Positions 1 through 7,893 of a stretch of 64,000 bases of DNA are shown piece by piece. Both the position numbers and the translations under genes were made by a program. Source of the DNA: Candidatus Borkfalkia ceftriaxoniphila (GTDB taxonomy: Bacteria > Bacillota > Clostridia > Christensenellales > Borkfalkiaceae); the NCBI RefSeq assembly GCF_004134775.1, contig NZ_SDOZ01000002.1, positions 248,001 to 312,000 on the forward strand, written 5' to 3'. How positions within the stretch are numbered: position 1 is the stretch's first letter; the number at the start of each line of letters is the position of its first letter. The notes beneath the pieces were generated by a model. It did no database searches. It had not been told where the DNA came from and saw only the letters and a program-made list of their open reading frames with translations.

Positions 1-265
1 CTGCTTGCAGCACCTGTTCGATCTGGTCATACGGCGTGATCGAAATTTCCACGGTTATATTCGGATACTTTTTTTCAAACCCGTCGATAATGCTTTGGAT
101 CGCCGCGGAATGTTCGCTCCACATATGCATAAACGAAATTTTGACTTCCGTATTCGGATCGAGGCCGTCGATCGGTTCATCGCCGATCTCAGTCTGATCA
201 CATCCGGCAAACATAAAGCAACAGGCCAACAGGGCGCCGAACAGCAGCGCCAAAATTTTTTTCAT
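1..265 (-). CDS. ABC-type sugar solute-binding lipoprotein, N-terminal part
   Basis: The gene runs off the left edge; 88 codons are visible. The protein starts with a lysine-containing signal peptide and a lipobox ending in FAGC, so it should be acylated and held on the outer face of the membrane. After the anchor comes VKISFMHMWSEHSAAI and then a segment ending NITVEISITPY, the first strand-helix-strand of family 1 extracellular solute-binding proteins that feed sugar ABC importers. The ATG lies behind an AGGAGG site. It follows the beta-helix lipoprotein gene by about 110 bases on the same strand, so it is probably the third gene of the operon led by the promoter near 4,480. The substrate cannot be read from this fragment. 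Confidence 0.8.
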   Translation of the reverse strand, partial: MKKILALLFGALLACCFMFAGCDQTEIGDEPIDGLDPNTEVKISFMHMWSEHSAAIQSIIDGFEKKYPNITVEISITPYDQIEQVLQA

Positions 266-323
266 AAACTTCCTCCTGAATTTTCAAACGTTCGGCATTT
301 TCCGCCGACGGATCCGCCCGTAA

Positions 324-358
324 GGGCAGGGAACACAATATTATGCTCCCTGCGCCCC
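324..358 (-). other. imperfect hairpin in the intergenic gap
   Basis: An imperfect inverted repeat (arms GGGCAGGGA and TCCCTGCGCCC around CACAATATTATG) sits between the beta-helix lipoprotein gene and the solute-binding protein gene. It has no clear U-tract on either strand. It may be an mRNA processing or stability element inside the operon rather than a terminator. Confidence 0.3.
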
Positions 359-374
359 GGGCACCATACGCTGT

Positions 375-2372
375 TTATCCGAATCGTATCCCGATGCCGG
401 GATCGACGTTGAAATACTCCGCGATATTGCCGTCGGTGACGGCAACGCCGTGAACGGAAACGTTTTTCATAGATACGCCTGTAATCGAACCGCCGGGAAT
501 CACGACGGAGATCAAGGATTTCGGCTTACATTCGCCGGCAAACGAAACATTTTCGAGCGAAATACTTTTGATAAACCCCGACCCGAACGCATCGTTACCC
601 GTACGTATCTGTAAAAACTGCGCGATGACGGGAAAGCGTACCGCATCTATGCGCACGTCTTTGATCGTCACGTTCTCGATCGTATTTCCGCCCGTGGCGA
701 TGATCTGCGCAAAGCCGCCCGATTCCTGTAAACTCCATACGTTCTGATAGGTGATCACGTCGCAGTTTTCCATCGTGACGTTGCGTATATCTCCCCTGGT
801 ATCCAAACCGAGCAGGAGTACGCGCCCGCCGTCGCTCCAAAGCACGCTGTTTTTAAACGTGAGTCCGTCCGCATCTCCGTAATGGTATGCGACGAAAAGG
901 TCGTCCGTCGTACGGATAAAGCACCCTGTCGCCACGGCGTTTTTCGACGCGCTGAAATGGATACCGTCCGCATTCGTGCAGTAGCCGAACAGGTTCACGC
1001 CGTCCACCAGCACGTTTTCGCTGTGATTGATCACCAGCATCCACATCGGAGCGTGCATGACGGTAATACCTTCCACGACGACGTCTTTGCAATATTCGAA
1101 ATGAACGGAACCGTTTCTGCCCTCCGAAAGTTCATGCGTGGAAAGCAGGCCGCCGCTGTCAAGGATCCCTCTGCCGCAGAGCGTCACGTTTTCCGTATTT
1201 TCGGAAATGAACGCGCCCTTGACGACCGAACCCTTTTCGAAATAATAGGTATAACCGCTCTGCGCGCTGAAAGTTTCGCCCGCATACGCGTACCCGTAAT
1301 TCGCCCCGCGCGCGCCGTCGGTCACGACCGAAAAGTCGCTCGCCGAACCCGCCGTCGCCTTGTTCAGCGAAACGTTGTTGCCATCCGCATCGTACAGCGT
1401 AAATTCCTGAATATGGACGGCGTGCACATATCTGTCGTCCCCGACGGGCGCGACGTTGTAATTTCCGTTCAGGATCAGGCGGAAATAACGCGCGCTGACG
1501 TTTAACGGAATGCCCGTAAGGTTAAAATTATTTTCAGCCGCCTCGCCCGAAGATTCGTAAACACGTTTCCACGCCTCGTTTTCTCCGGTTTTCGCCTGAA
1601 TTTCGAAACATACTCCGCCGGGCAGAACAAACGATTGTCTGGGAGGCGTCAGAAGGTCGAAACTCGCGACCTGCCGTTCGGAACCGAGATCGATATCCAC
1701 CCAATAGCCGCCCGGAAGCGTGTGGATACCTTTCTTGAAATAATAAGTATCTTTGCCCTCGGGCAGCATACGGGGGACTTCCTGCCCTTCTTCGACGACA
1801 TATACGTTTTCCGCAGTTTGTTCTGCGGCGTATTCGTCCTCGGGGACATTCGTCATGATGTGCAGCGTTTCCGCCTCCCACTCGTCCGCAGGACGAAATA
1901 CCACTTTTCTCGGGCTTTCCGCATTCTGCGTCAGCGTGAAAGTGACCGTATTTCCCTCCTGTATGCTCTTTATGTTGTAGGACGCCGGGCTGATCACGTA
2001 ACCCTTTTCCGCCAACGCCCCGCCGTTATACGTGACGCGTATGCCTGCCGTACCCGTAAAATCAAAGACGGCAAGCGATGCGGTATACGGTTCACCGAAG
2101 TACACGGCTCCTCCCTGCGTTATGAGCGGATCTCCCTTCTGGTGTCCGTTTTTTACGTTATAGACCGCGATCTCCCGCCAGGATTCCCCGTCTTCAGATA
2201 CCTCGACTTTATAACGATCGTTTCTGCCGAAGGCTTCGGGTGCCTCCCACGTATCGACCTCGGCATCGATGGCATCCAGCGTATCCCCCTGTCCTTTTTC
2301 CGTATCCGGCGCGCAACCTATGATTGAAAACATCAGAAAAATACTGAGAATGGTCAATATCGCCCGTTTCAT
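375..2372 (-). CDS. lipoprotein with right-handed beta-helix (GH28/GH49-like) domain
   Basis: 665 residues. A signal peptide ends in the lipobox IIGC, so this is a surface lipoprotein. The middle third (roughly residues 200-340) looks like a discoidin/F5-8C-type module (DIDLGSERQVASFDLL, then SARYFRLILNGNYN). The last 300 residues are a parallel beta-helix with rungs such as NVTLCGRGILDSGG, ENVLVDGVNLFGYCTNADGI and TTDDLFVAYHYGDADG. Those rungs resemble polygalacturonase (GH28) and dextranase (GH49) folds, where the NTDG and DD motifs supply catalytic aspartates; here they appear as NADG and TTDD. Its ATG overlaps the stop of the upstream surface-protein gene (ATGA), so the two are translationally coupled. 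A polysaccharide hydrolase or binding protein working with the downstream ABC importer is the likely role; the exact substrate is unknown. Confidence 0.65.
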   Translation of the reverse strand: MKRAILTILSIFLMFSIIGCAPDTEKGQGDTLDAIDAEVDTWEAPEAFGRNDRYKVEVSEDGESWREIAVYNVKNGHQKGDPLITQGGAVYFGEPYTASLAVFDFTGTAGIRVTYNGGALAEKGYVISPASYNIKSIQEGNTVTFTLTQNAESPRKVVFRPADEWEAETLHIMTNVPEDEYAAEQTAENVYVVEEGQEVPRMLPEGKDTYYFKKGIHTLPGGYWVDIDLGSERQVASFDLLTPPRQSFVLPGGVCFEIQAKTGENEAWKRVYESSGEAAENNFNLTGIPLNVSARYFRLILNGNYNVAPVGDDRYVHAVHIQEFTLYDADGNNVSLNKATAGSASDFSVVTDGARGANYGYAYAGETFSAQSGYTYYFEKGSVVKGAFISENTENVTLCGRGILDSGGLLSTHELSEGRNGSVHFEYCKDVVVEGITVMHAPMWMLVINHSENVLVDGVNLFGYCTNADGIHFSASKNAVATGCFIRTTDDLFVAYHYGDADGLTFKNSVLWSDGGRVLLLGLDTRGDIRNVTMENCDVITYQNVWSLQESGGFAQIIATGGNTIENVTIKDVRIDAVRFPVIAQFLQIRTGNDAFGSGFIKSISLENVSFAGECKPKSLISVVIPGGSITGVSMKNVSVHGVAVTDGNIAEYFNVDPGIGIRFG

Positions 2373-4327
2373 CTTCCGCCCGCCTTTTTACGTTTGAGCA
2401 TGACAGCCGCGGCACCGAGAGCAGCCAACGCGAAAACAGAAGATACGCCGATCACCGAGCCGCCGCAACCGCCGGACGACGTTCCTCCGACCTTCGTGTA
2501 CTTTGCATAGAAAACTTTATCGCCCGTTGAGCCCATCTCTATCGCGGTGACGGCGTTTCCGCTGAAATCGGCGGCGGTGTACCAACCTTCAAAGGTATAC
2601 CCTTCCTTCTCCATGTCTTCCGCGCCCGGCAACTGTACGTATTGCTGCATCGTGTACGATTTGACTAGTTTGTCGTTTTCTATCTTGGTCTCGCCGTCGT
2701 AATAGGCGATCGAATAATTCGCGATCTTATATTCGCAATATACGGTTATATTTCCGCCGATCGCCGCATCGATGCTTTCAATCACAGGATCGCTGAGATC
2801 GGGGAAGAGATGCCATCCCATAAACTGATAGCCCTTTCTTTCGATGGGCGCAAGCGCGACGCCTTCACCGTAGGTATATCCGATCGTTCCGATCTCCACC
2901 GCCCCTGAAATACAGGTGACGGTATATTCGGCTGCCTGTAATCCCGTATCCAGAGTTTTGAAAGTAAAGTCCCTGTACTTGCTGTAATACTGCTTTACCT
3001 CGGCGCCGATCGCGGGCGTGAATTCCGTCGCGATCGTATATGTATCGCCGATCTTTTCCCCGTCGATATAAACGGAAACTTTTTGTCCGTCCACGACTGC
3101 GGCAAGGGTAAAGGTATCCCCGACGACGAGAGCGTTGCTCTGCCCCAAACCGAACGCATTGGCAAATTCGTTTCCGTCCGCGGCTAAAAAGAGTCCGGGC
3201 GCATCCACGCAGTACCAGACGCCGACGGGGAATTCTCTTTCCGTCGTGCCTTTTCCGATCACGATGCCGAGCCCGCCCCAATCGGCTCTGTCTCCTATCG
3301 TAATTTCAGCGGATACGCAATAAGTTTCCACATTGCCGATATCTTTGCTCGTTGCGAGATAGGAAGCCGTATGCGCCCCCGAAGTACAGAAATCCTGCAT
3401 CTTATTGTTGACGCGCGTATAATAACCGCCGCTCGTCTTGCCGAATTTCATTCCGTAATCGGAAGGATATGCCCCTACTACATTCATATTTTTATCGAAT
3501 TCATAAGTATCCGCCAACCCTGCCGAATCCACGAAAAGATTGTCAGCCTGCTCAAATTCGGCAAGGGTGACTTCGGGTTCCGCTTCGAGAGTTTTAAAAA
3601 CAAAATTCGTATAACGTCCGTTATAATTTTTCAACTCCGCCCCGATCTTAGGAATAAATCCGCTGTCTTCGCCGAGCGTATAGGCGGCGCCGATCTTATT
3701 TCCGTCAACGTATACGGAAATTTTCTGCCCGTCCACGACCGCAGAAAGGGTGAACGTGTCCCCGACGGCAAACGCAACGCCCGGATCGACCGAACCGTCT
3801 TCCTGTTCCGTACCGAAAAACGCCGCAAATTCATTTCCGCCCGACGCAAGCACCAACTTCGGATCATCCACGCAGTACCAGATACCGACGGGGGACTTCG
3901 CGTCGTCCGTTCCCTCGCCGATCACGATGCCGAGACCGCCCCAATCCGCTCTGCTGCCCACGGTGATATCCGCAGACACATAGTAGGCGGCTGTGCCGGC
4001 AACGCTGCGGCTCATCGGCAGATACACAGCCGTATGGGCTTGGTTTGCTCTTTCCTGCCTTTCGTTGTTCATGCAGGTGTATTCCCCTTCATTCGTTTTG
4101 CCGAATTTCATCCCCCAATCGGCGGGATACGGCCTGTTCGAAACGCTTTCTGCATCGACGGCATATGAATCCAGTAAATCGTCTGTTTCCACAAACAGAT
4201 TTGCCGCAGAAGTAAAATCCCCGGGAACTTTTTCTGCCGAATCCTCTGCCGACAAATAAGACACGCCCCCTCCCATCACACCAAATGCCAAAGCGACCGC
4301 CAATAAAACAACACCTAATTTTTTCAT
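2369..4327 (-). CDS. cell-surface protein with duplicated LamG-like domains and InlB-type repeats
   Basis: 652 residues from the ATG that follows a GGAGGA site; the longer reading frame upstream has no ribosome site. A signal peptide (residues 1-30) is followed by two homologous blocks of about 210 residues, each with LFV..DDL..SY, WGMKFGKT, ADWGGLGIVIG, PVGIWYCVD and VDGQKISVYVDG. That pattern fits concanavalin-like (LamG/DUF1080-type) jelly rolls that often bind sugars. Next come two Listeria-Bacteroides (InlB B) repeats, recognisable by GYTFEGWYTAADFSG. The C-terminus has a GCGG-containing linker, a hydrophobic segment and an RKK tail, a membrane anchor common in Clostridia. It is the first gene of the operon and probably captures glycan for the downstream lipoproteins. 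Confidence 0.7.
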   Translation of the reverse strand: MKKLGVVLLAVALAFGVMGGGVSYLSAEDSAEKVPGDFTSAANLFVETDDLLDSYAVDAESVSNRPYPADWGMKFGKTNEGEYTCMNNERQERANQAHTAVYLPMSRSVAGTAAYYVSADITVGSRADWGGLGIVIGEGTDDAKSPVGIWYCVDDPKLVLASGGNEFAAFFGTEQEDGSVDPGVAFAVGDTFTLSAVVDGQKISVYVDGNKIGAAYTLGEDSGFIPKIGAELKNYNGRYTNFVFKTLEAEPEVTLAEFEQADNLFVDSAGLADTYEFDKNMNVVGAYPSDYGMKFGKTSGGYYTRVNNKMQDFCTSGAHTASYLATSKDIGNVETYCVSAEITIGDRADWGGLGIVIGKGTTEREFPVGVWYCVDAPGLFLAADGNEFANAFGLGQSNALVVGDTFTLAAVVDGQKVSVYIDGEKIGDTYTIATEFTPAIGAEVKQYYSKYRDFTFKTLDTGLQAAEYTVTCISGAVEIGTIGYTYGEGVALAPIERKGYQFMGWHLFPDLSDPVIESIDAAIGGNITVYCEYKIANYSIAYYDGETKIENDKLVKSYTMQQYVQLPGAEDMEKEGYTFEGWYTAADFSGNAVTAIEMGSTGDKVFYAKYTKVGGTSSGGCGGSVIGVSSVFALAALGAAAVMLKRKKAGGR

Positions 4328-4349
4328 GTTTCCTCCTCCATCTATATTT

Positions 4350-4366
4350 TTCGGCAATTTGCCGAA
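4350..4366 (-). promoter_or_regulatory. inverted repeat in the 5' leader of the surface-protein operon
   Basis: Eight-base perfect arms TTCGGCAA / TTGCCGAA are separated by one base, 23 bases before the start codon. It could fold in the mRNA leader or be a further protein-binding site. Confidence 0.35.
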
Positions 4367-4380
4367 TTTTTTTAAGCATA

Positions 4381-4394
4381 GCGACACGTGTCGC
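4381..4394. promoter_or_regulatory. palindromic operator O2
   Basis: A perfect 14-base palindrome, GCGACACGTGTCGC, about 75 bases inside the transcribed leader. Its core is the same as the operator at the transcription start, with centres 69 bases apart, so one regulator could bind both and loop the DNA. The central CG of LacI-family operators is present. No LacI gene lies in the window. Confidence 0.6.
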
Positions 4395-4444
4395 ATAATG
4401 ATGAAAAAGAGAGTGCGCCGAATAACTTCCTTGCACTTGTTGAC

Positions 4445-4468
4445 ATATTGCGACACGGGTCGCAATAT
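4445..4468. promoter_or_regulatory. palindromic operator O1 over the transcription start
   Basis: A 24-base near-perfect palindrome with arms ATATTGCGAC / GTCGCAATAT. It begins seven bases past the -10 box on the minus strand and covers the expected +1. A bound protein here would block transcription, as expected for sugar-responsive repression. Confidence 0.65.
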
Positions 4469-4474
4469 GCTGTT

Positions 4475-4502
4475 ATTGTACCATAAAAATTCAGTTTGTC
4501 AA
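4475..4502 (-). promoter_or_regulatory. sigma-A promoter of the surface-protein operon
   Basis: TTGACA, 16-base spacer, TACAAT on the minus strand, directly upstream of the O1 palindrome and about 140 bases before the first start codon. Confidence 0.7.
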
Positions 4503-4642
4503 GGGGGTATTCAAAAAAAGATAATAAAATTTTTGACGGCTGGACGAACAAAGCGTAGATGTAAAATAAAATTCAGACAAAATAAAAGCAGCGTTTGACA
4601 CTTATTTGACATGCAAATAACCTAGACAAACCCGCTTTAAAA

Positions 4643-4680
4643 GAAAAAAAAGCGTCCAAAACTTACTCTTGAACGCTTTT
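4643..4680 (-). terminator. Rho-independent terminator of the tRNA operon
   Basis: A stem of AAAAGCGT-type arms (AGCGTTCAAG.../...GGACGCT on the minus strand) is followed by eight T and a T-rich run, immediately after the CCA of tRNA-Lys(CTT). Confidence 0.8.
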
Positions 4681-4755
4681 GGTGCACCTTCACGGGCTCG
4701 AACCGGGGACCCACTGATTAAGAGTCAGTTGCTCTACCAACTGAGCTAAAGGTGC
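4680..4755 (-). tRNA. tRNA-Lys (CTT)
   Basis: Cloverleaf with acceptor GCACCTT/AAGGTGC, anticodon loop CTCTTAA (anticodon CTT), T-arm GGTTCGAGCC and encoded CCA. Last gene of the tRNA operon. Confidence 0.95.
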
Positions 4756-4758
4756 GTA

Positions 4759-4834
4759 TGGTGATCCATCCGCGATTCGAACGCGGGACACCGTGATTAA
4801 AAGTCACGTGCTCTGCCAGCTGAGCTAATGGACC
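4759..4834 (-). tRNA. tRNA-Lys (TTT)
   Basis: Acceptor GGTCCAT/ATGGATC with one G-T pair, anticodon loop CTTTTAA (anticodon TTT), encoded CCA. Confidence 0.95.
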
Positions 4835-4855
4835 GTAATAACTTGTTTGCAAAAA

Positions 4856-4930
4856 TGGCTGGGGTAGCAAGATTCGAACTTACGAATGCCGGAATCAAAA
4901 TCCGGTGCCTTACCGCTTGGCTATACCCCA
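4856..4930 (-). tRNA. tRNA-Gln (TTG)
   Basis: Acceptor TGGGGTA/TACCCCA, anticodon loop TTTTGAT (anticodon TTG), encoded CCA. The U1-A72 pair is a usual bacterial tRNA-Gln identity feature. Confidence 0.95.
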
Positions 4931-4941
4931 ATGAAATTTTA

Positions 4942-5019
4942 TGGGGCGGGCGAAGGGAATCGAACCCACGACCTCCAGGGCCACAATCTGGCGCTCTAAC
5001 CAACTGAGCTACACCCGCC
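4942..5019 (-). tRNA. tRNA-His (GTG) with two stem mismatches
   Basis: Acceptor with the extra G-1 opposite C73, as expected for histidine, anticodon loop TTGTGGC (anticodon GTG) and encoded CCA. The anticodon stem has A31 facing C39 where tRNA-His normally pairs A-U, and the T-stem ends GTGGG/CCCTT with a U-U mismatch where the neighbouring tRNA-Gly has CCCAT. It may still fold, but it looks weaker than its neighbours. Confidence 0.85.
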
Positions 5020-5027
5020 ATAAAATT

Positions 5028-5104
5028 TGGCGCGCCTGAAGAGATTCGAACTCCTGACACATGGCTTAGAAGGCCATTGCTCTATCCAACTGAGCTACAG
5101 GCGC
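5028..5104 (-). tRNA. tRNA-Arg (TCT)
   Basis: Acceptor GCGCCTG/CAGGCGC, anticodon loop CTTCTAA (anticodon TCT), encoded CCA. Confidence 0.95.
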
Positions 5105-5135
5105 ATACATGACGCTCTTATCTCTCTTGTGTATT

Positions 5136-5209
<74 letters not shown>

Positions 5210-5229
5210 ATCTGCACAACGCATATAGG

Positions 5230-5258
5230 ATTATACCAAAATGCGGGTTTCTTGTCAA
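5230..5258 (-). promoter_or_regulatory. strong sigma-A promoter of the tRNA operon
   Basis: Perfect TTGACA, 17-base spacer and TATAAT, with a TGG extension before the -10 box, 20 bases upstream of tRNA-Gly. Confidence 0.9.
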
Positions 5259-5313
5259 ACATTTTTCATTCTGTTTTCAGATTTTTCCAATAATATTTTC
5301 TCACCGCCGAAAC

Positions 5314-5793
5314 CTATCCCCGTTCGGGAATTTCGACAAGCGTCGCGACCGCTTTCGTTTTTTCGACAACGAGATAACAATAACTCTTTTTATAAGAATA
5401 CCGCGTCATACAGCCGGGATTGATCAAAAGTACGCCGTTCTCTTCCCTCGTTTCAGCCTCGTGCGTATGACCGTAGAGCGCAATGTCGCACAGTTTGGTT
5501 TTCGCCGCTGCGACAAGTCTTTCCGTACCGCTTTTTACGCCGTATCTGTGCCCGTGACAGGCAAATATACGGCGTCCCTCCACGTCGATCACAACTTCGT
5601 CCGCGCCGCCGAAAAAGTCGTTGTTGCCCGCCAAAACGTACGTCTTTTCGGGATACGTGCGCATCAGTTCGCGCGCGTCGGACGCCATATCCCCGAGATG
5701 CACAATGATGTCGCATTCAGACAGGACTTGAGAAATCTGCGAAAGCGGCGCGACGTTCCGATGCGTATCGGAGATCACGACCACCGTTTTCAT
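5314..5793 (-). CDS. YfcE/MJ0936-type metallophosphoesterase
   Basis: 159 residues from an ATG that overlaps the rdgB stop as ATGA. The calcineurin-like fold shows its metal motifs in order: SDTHRN (residues 8-13), HLGDMASDA, LAGNNDF, ACHGHRYG and YGHTHEAE. These bind two metal ions and hydrolyse phosphodiesters. The length matches the YfcE/MJ0936 family, whose members cleave bis-p-nitrophenyl phosphate in vitro but whose natural substrate is unsettled. Pairing with rdgB is frequent in Firmicutes and fits nucleotide housekeeping. The longer upstream reading frame is the tail of rdgB in another frame. Confidence 0.88.
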   Translation of the reverse strand: MKTVVVISDTHRNVAPLSQISQVLSECDIIVHLGDMASDARELMRTYPEKTYVLAGNNDFFGGADEVVIDVEGRRIFACHGHRYGVKSGTERLVAAAKTKLCDIALYGHTHEAETREENGVLLINPGCMTRYSYKKSYCYLVVEKTKAVATLVEIPERG

Positions 5794-6377
5794 AAAATCC
5801 CTTCGGCCCGCATCTTTTCCGCCAAGGCGCGCAGAGCCCTGCCTCGGTGAGAAACAGCGTTTTTTTCCTCTGCGCTCGCGATCCCGAAACATTTATCGAT
5901 CTCGGTGCTGAAAAACAGCGGATCGTAACCGAATCCGTTCTCACCATGTTCTTCGGGTAAAATGACGCCGAAAGTACGGCCGGACGCGGTGAGCGTGCGC
6001 CCGTCGGGAAAACAAATGGCGACCGCGCTTTCGAAATAGCCGCGGCGGTCGGTCTCGTCGGACAGTTTTTCGAGCAGCAGACGGTTGTTCGCCTTATCGT
6101 CGCCGTGCCTGCCGCAAAACCGCGCGCTGTAAATGCCGGGCGCGCCGCGCAACGCGTACATGCACAGACCGCTGTCGTCCGCAAGTGCGATACAGCCCAA
6201 TTTTTCGCTGACCGCGCGCGCCTTGATGAGCGCGTTTTCCGTAAAGGTGGAACCGTTTTCCTCGATGTCCCCCAAAAAGCCCGCTTCCTGCATGGGAATC
6301 ACGGTAAAGCCCTGAAAAATTTCTTGAATTTCGCGGATCTTCGCTTTGTTTCCGCTTGCTGCAACAATGGTTTCCAT
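5790..6377 (-). CDS. rdgB: RdgB/HAM1 non-canonical purine NTP pyrophosphatase
   Basis: 195 residues. The enzyme hydrolyses dITP, XTP and related NTPs to monophosphates and keeps deaminated purines out of DNA. Diagnostic motifs: IVAASGNKAKIREI at the N-terminus, FTENALIKARAVSEK, ALADDSGLCMYALRGAPGIYSAR, and the C-terminal GFGYDPLFF and SHRGRALRAL. The ATG at 6,377 is preferred because it aligns with family starts; no ribosome site precedes it. A TTGAAA-17-TACAAT promoter ends eight bases before this ATG, so the mRNA should be leaderless. Translation is coupled to the following phosphoesterase gene. Confidence 0.93.
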   Translation of the reverse strand: METIVAASGNKAKIREIQEIFQGFTVIPMQEAGFLGDIEENGSTFTENALIKARAVSEKLGCIALADDSGLCMYALRGAPGIYSARFCGRHGDDKANNRLLLEKLSDETDRRGYFESAVAICFPDGRTLTASGRTFGVILPEEHGENGFGYDPLFFSTEIDKCFGIASAEEKNAVSHRGRALRALAEKMRAEGIL

Positions 6378-6384
6378 AAACAGT

Positions 6385-6413
6385 ATTGTAACATTTCCCG
6401 CTCTTTTTTTCAA
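6385..6413 (-). promoter_or_regulatory. promoter of rdgB, predicted leaderless
   Basis: TTGAAA, 17-base spacer, TACAAT. The -10 box ends eight bases from the rdgB ATG, putting +1 at or next to the start codon. Confidence 0.6.
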
Positions 6414-6430
6414 GCGTTTATTACCAAGAA

Positions 6431-6454
6431 AAAGAAGGGCGTACGCCCTTCTTT
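6431..6454 (-). terminator. terminator after the two-component operon
   Basis: A perfect 24-base palindrome, AAAGAAGGGCGT and its complement, then TTTTTC on the minus strand. It overlaps the stop codon of the histidine kinase gene. Confidence 0.75.
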
Positions 6455-7893
6455 TATAAATCGGGGAAATCGACGAAAAACGTACTGCCCTTGCCCACTT
6501 CGCTGTCCACGCCGAACCCGAACCCGTGTTTCACGAGAATGGTCTTTACGATGGAGAGCCCCAGCCCCGTACCCTTGATGGGCCGTTTATGCGTTTCCGC
6601 CGAACTGTAATAGCGCTCCCAGATGGTGGAACATTCCTCGGGAGGAATGCCTTTGCCCGTATCCGTGACGGAAAAGCGGATCTTTTCGTTTTTTCTGTGG
6701 AGGGAAACGGTGATCTTTTTGTCGTCGCCCGTATAGTTGACGGCGTTGCCGATGAGATTGTACACGACCTGCTCGATCTTATCCTTGTCGGCGCGGGTGT
6801 ACAGTTCGTCGTCTATGTCGCGCACGATCGTGTACCCTTGCGTTTCCGTGAGAAATTCAAAGCGTTCGAGAACGGTATGAATGAATTCCGATAAGTTGAA
6901 CTCTTCCGTTTTCAGCGTGTCCATGCCCGAACGGATCTTGGACATTTTGAGGATATCATTGACGAGCGCGGTGAGCCTGTCGGTTTCGTCGATGATGACC
7001 TGCGTGTGTTTTTCGCGCTTTTCGGGGTTGTCGCCTGAGATCTCCTGTATCATCGAGGCATATGCCTTGATCATGGTGAGCGGCGTCTTTAAATCGTGCG
7101 TCACGTTGGCGAGCACTTCCTTTTGCAACTCGTCGGCGCGGCTGATCTCCTCTTTCGCGTAGTTGAGCGTTTCCGCGAGCGCGTTCATTTCCGCATAGGA
7201 ATACTGCGCCTGGAAATCCACCGAATAATCGCCCGTCGCCATGCGCTTGGCGGCGCGGGAAATCTGAGAAATAGGTTTGGTAAGTTCCATCGACAACAAT
7301 CCAGAAATGATCAGGGCGACAAAAATGACGATGAGCGAAATGAGCACGAGTTGCAACTGCATATTGCCCACGGTCTTATCCGCGAGAACGGTGGAATAAC
7401 TGATATACAGACAGACGTCCGTCACTTCGGGCGATCCCGCCGTCATCATCGCCATTTTGGCGGCATAGACGTAGGAGGAGCCGGAAATCTGGACGATGAC
7501 GCTGTCCCCATAGGGACTGTCCGCCAGTTTTTCCTTGACCTTTTCGAACTGATCGGAAGCGACGCCCGTGACCAACTGCCCGTCCTCGGAAGAAGGGTGC
7601 AGTTTTCCCCCGTCCTCCAAATTCAGGATAAAAATATCCGTGGCGCGGTTATCGTTTTCTTTGGAGAGGATATAGCCGTCGATCACCTGCGAGGACTGCG
7701 GCGACATTCTTTCCAGCGTCTGATAGATCTCTCTCCCGAAAGATTCCAACTCGTCCTTGACCTGTACGGTTAAAAACGTACGCAAAAGCGTGATCTGGAA
7801 AACCCAGGTCAAGATGAGTATGAACGCAGCAAACGCGAGAAAACTGACCCACAATATGAAATTAATGCTTTTGAAACGCCGATGTTGCCTCAT
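6454..7893 (-). CDS. sensor histidine kinase, EnvZ/OmpR class
   Basis: 479 residues. Two membrane helices (about 11-35 and 178-200) bound an extracellular sensing domain of roughly 140 residues. A HAMP linker (SMELTKPISQISRAAKRMATGDY) leads into a dimerisation/phosphoacceptor helix with THDLKTPL, where His266 is the phosphorylated residue. The ATP-binding domain has N box NLIGNAVNY, G1 DTGKGIP and G2 GTGLGLSIVK. The gene overlaps the response regulator by ATGA, so the pair is one operon. The signal is not evident from the sensing domain. The output genes are unknown; no obvious target operon adjoins the pair. Confidence 0.93.
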   Translation of the reverse strand: MRQHRRFKSINFILWVSFLAFAAFILILTWVFQITLLRTFLTVQVKDELESFGREIYQTLERMSPQSSQVIDGYILSKENDNRATDIFILNLEDGGKLHPSSEDGQLVTGVASDQFEKVKEKLADSPYGDSVIVQISGSSYVYAAKMAMMTAGSPEVTDVCLYISYSTVLADKTVGNMQLQLVLISLIVIFVALIISGLLSMELTKPISQISRAAKRMATGDYSVDFQAQYSYAEMNALAETLNYAKEEISRADELQKEVLANVTHDLKTPLTMIKAYASMIQEISGDNPEKREKHTQVIIDETDRLTALVNDILKMSKIRSGMDTLKTEEFNLSEFIHTVLERFEFLTETQGYTIVRDIDDELYTRADKDKIEQVVYNLIGNAVNYTGDDKKITVSLHRKNEKIRFSVTDTGKGIPPEECSTIWERYYSSAETHKRPIKGTGLGLSIVKTILVKHGFGFGVDSEVGKGSTFFVDFPDL

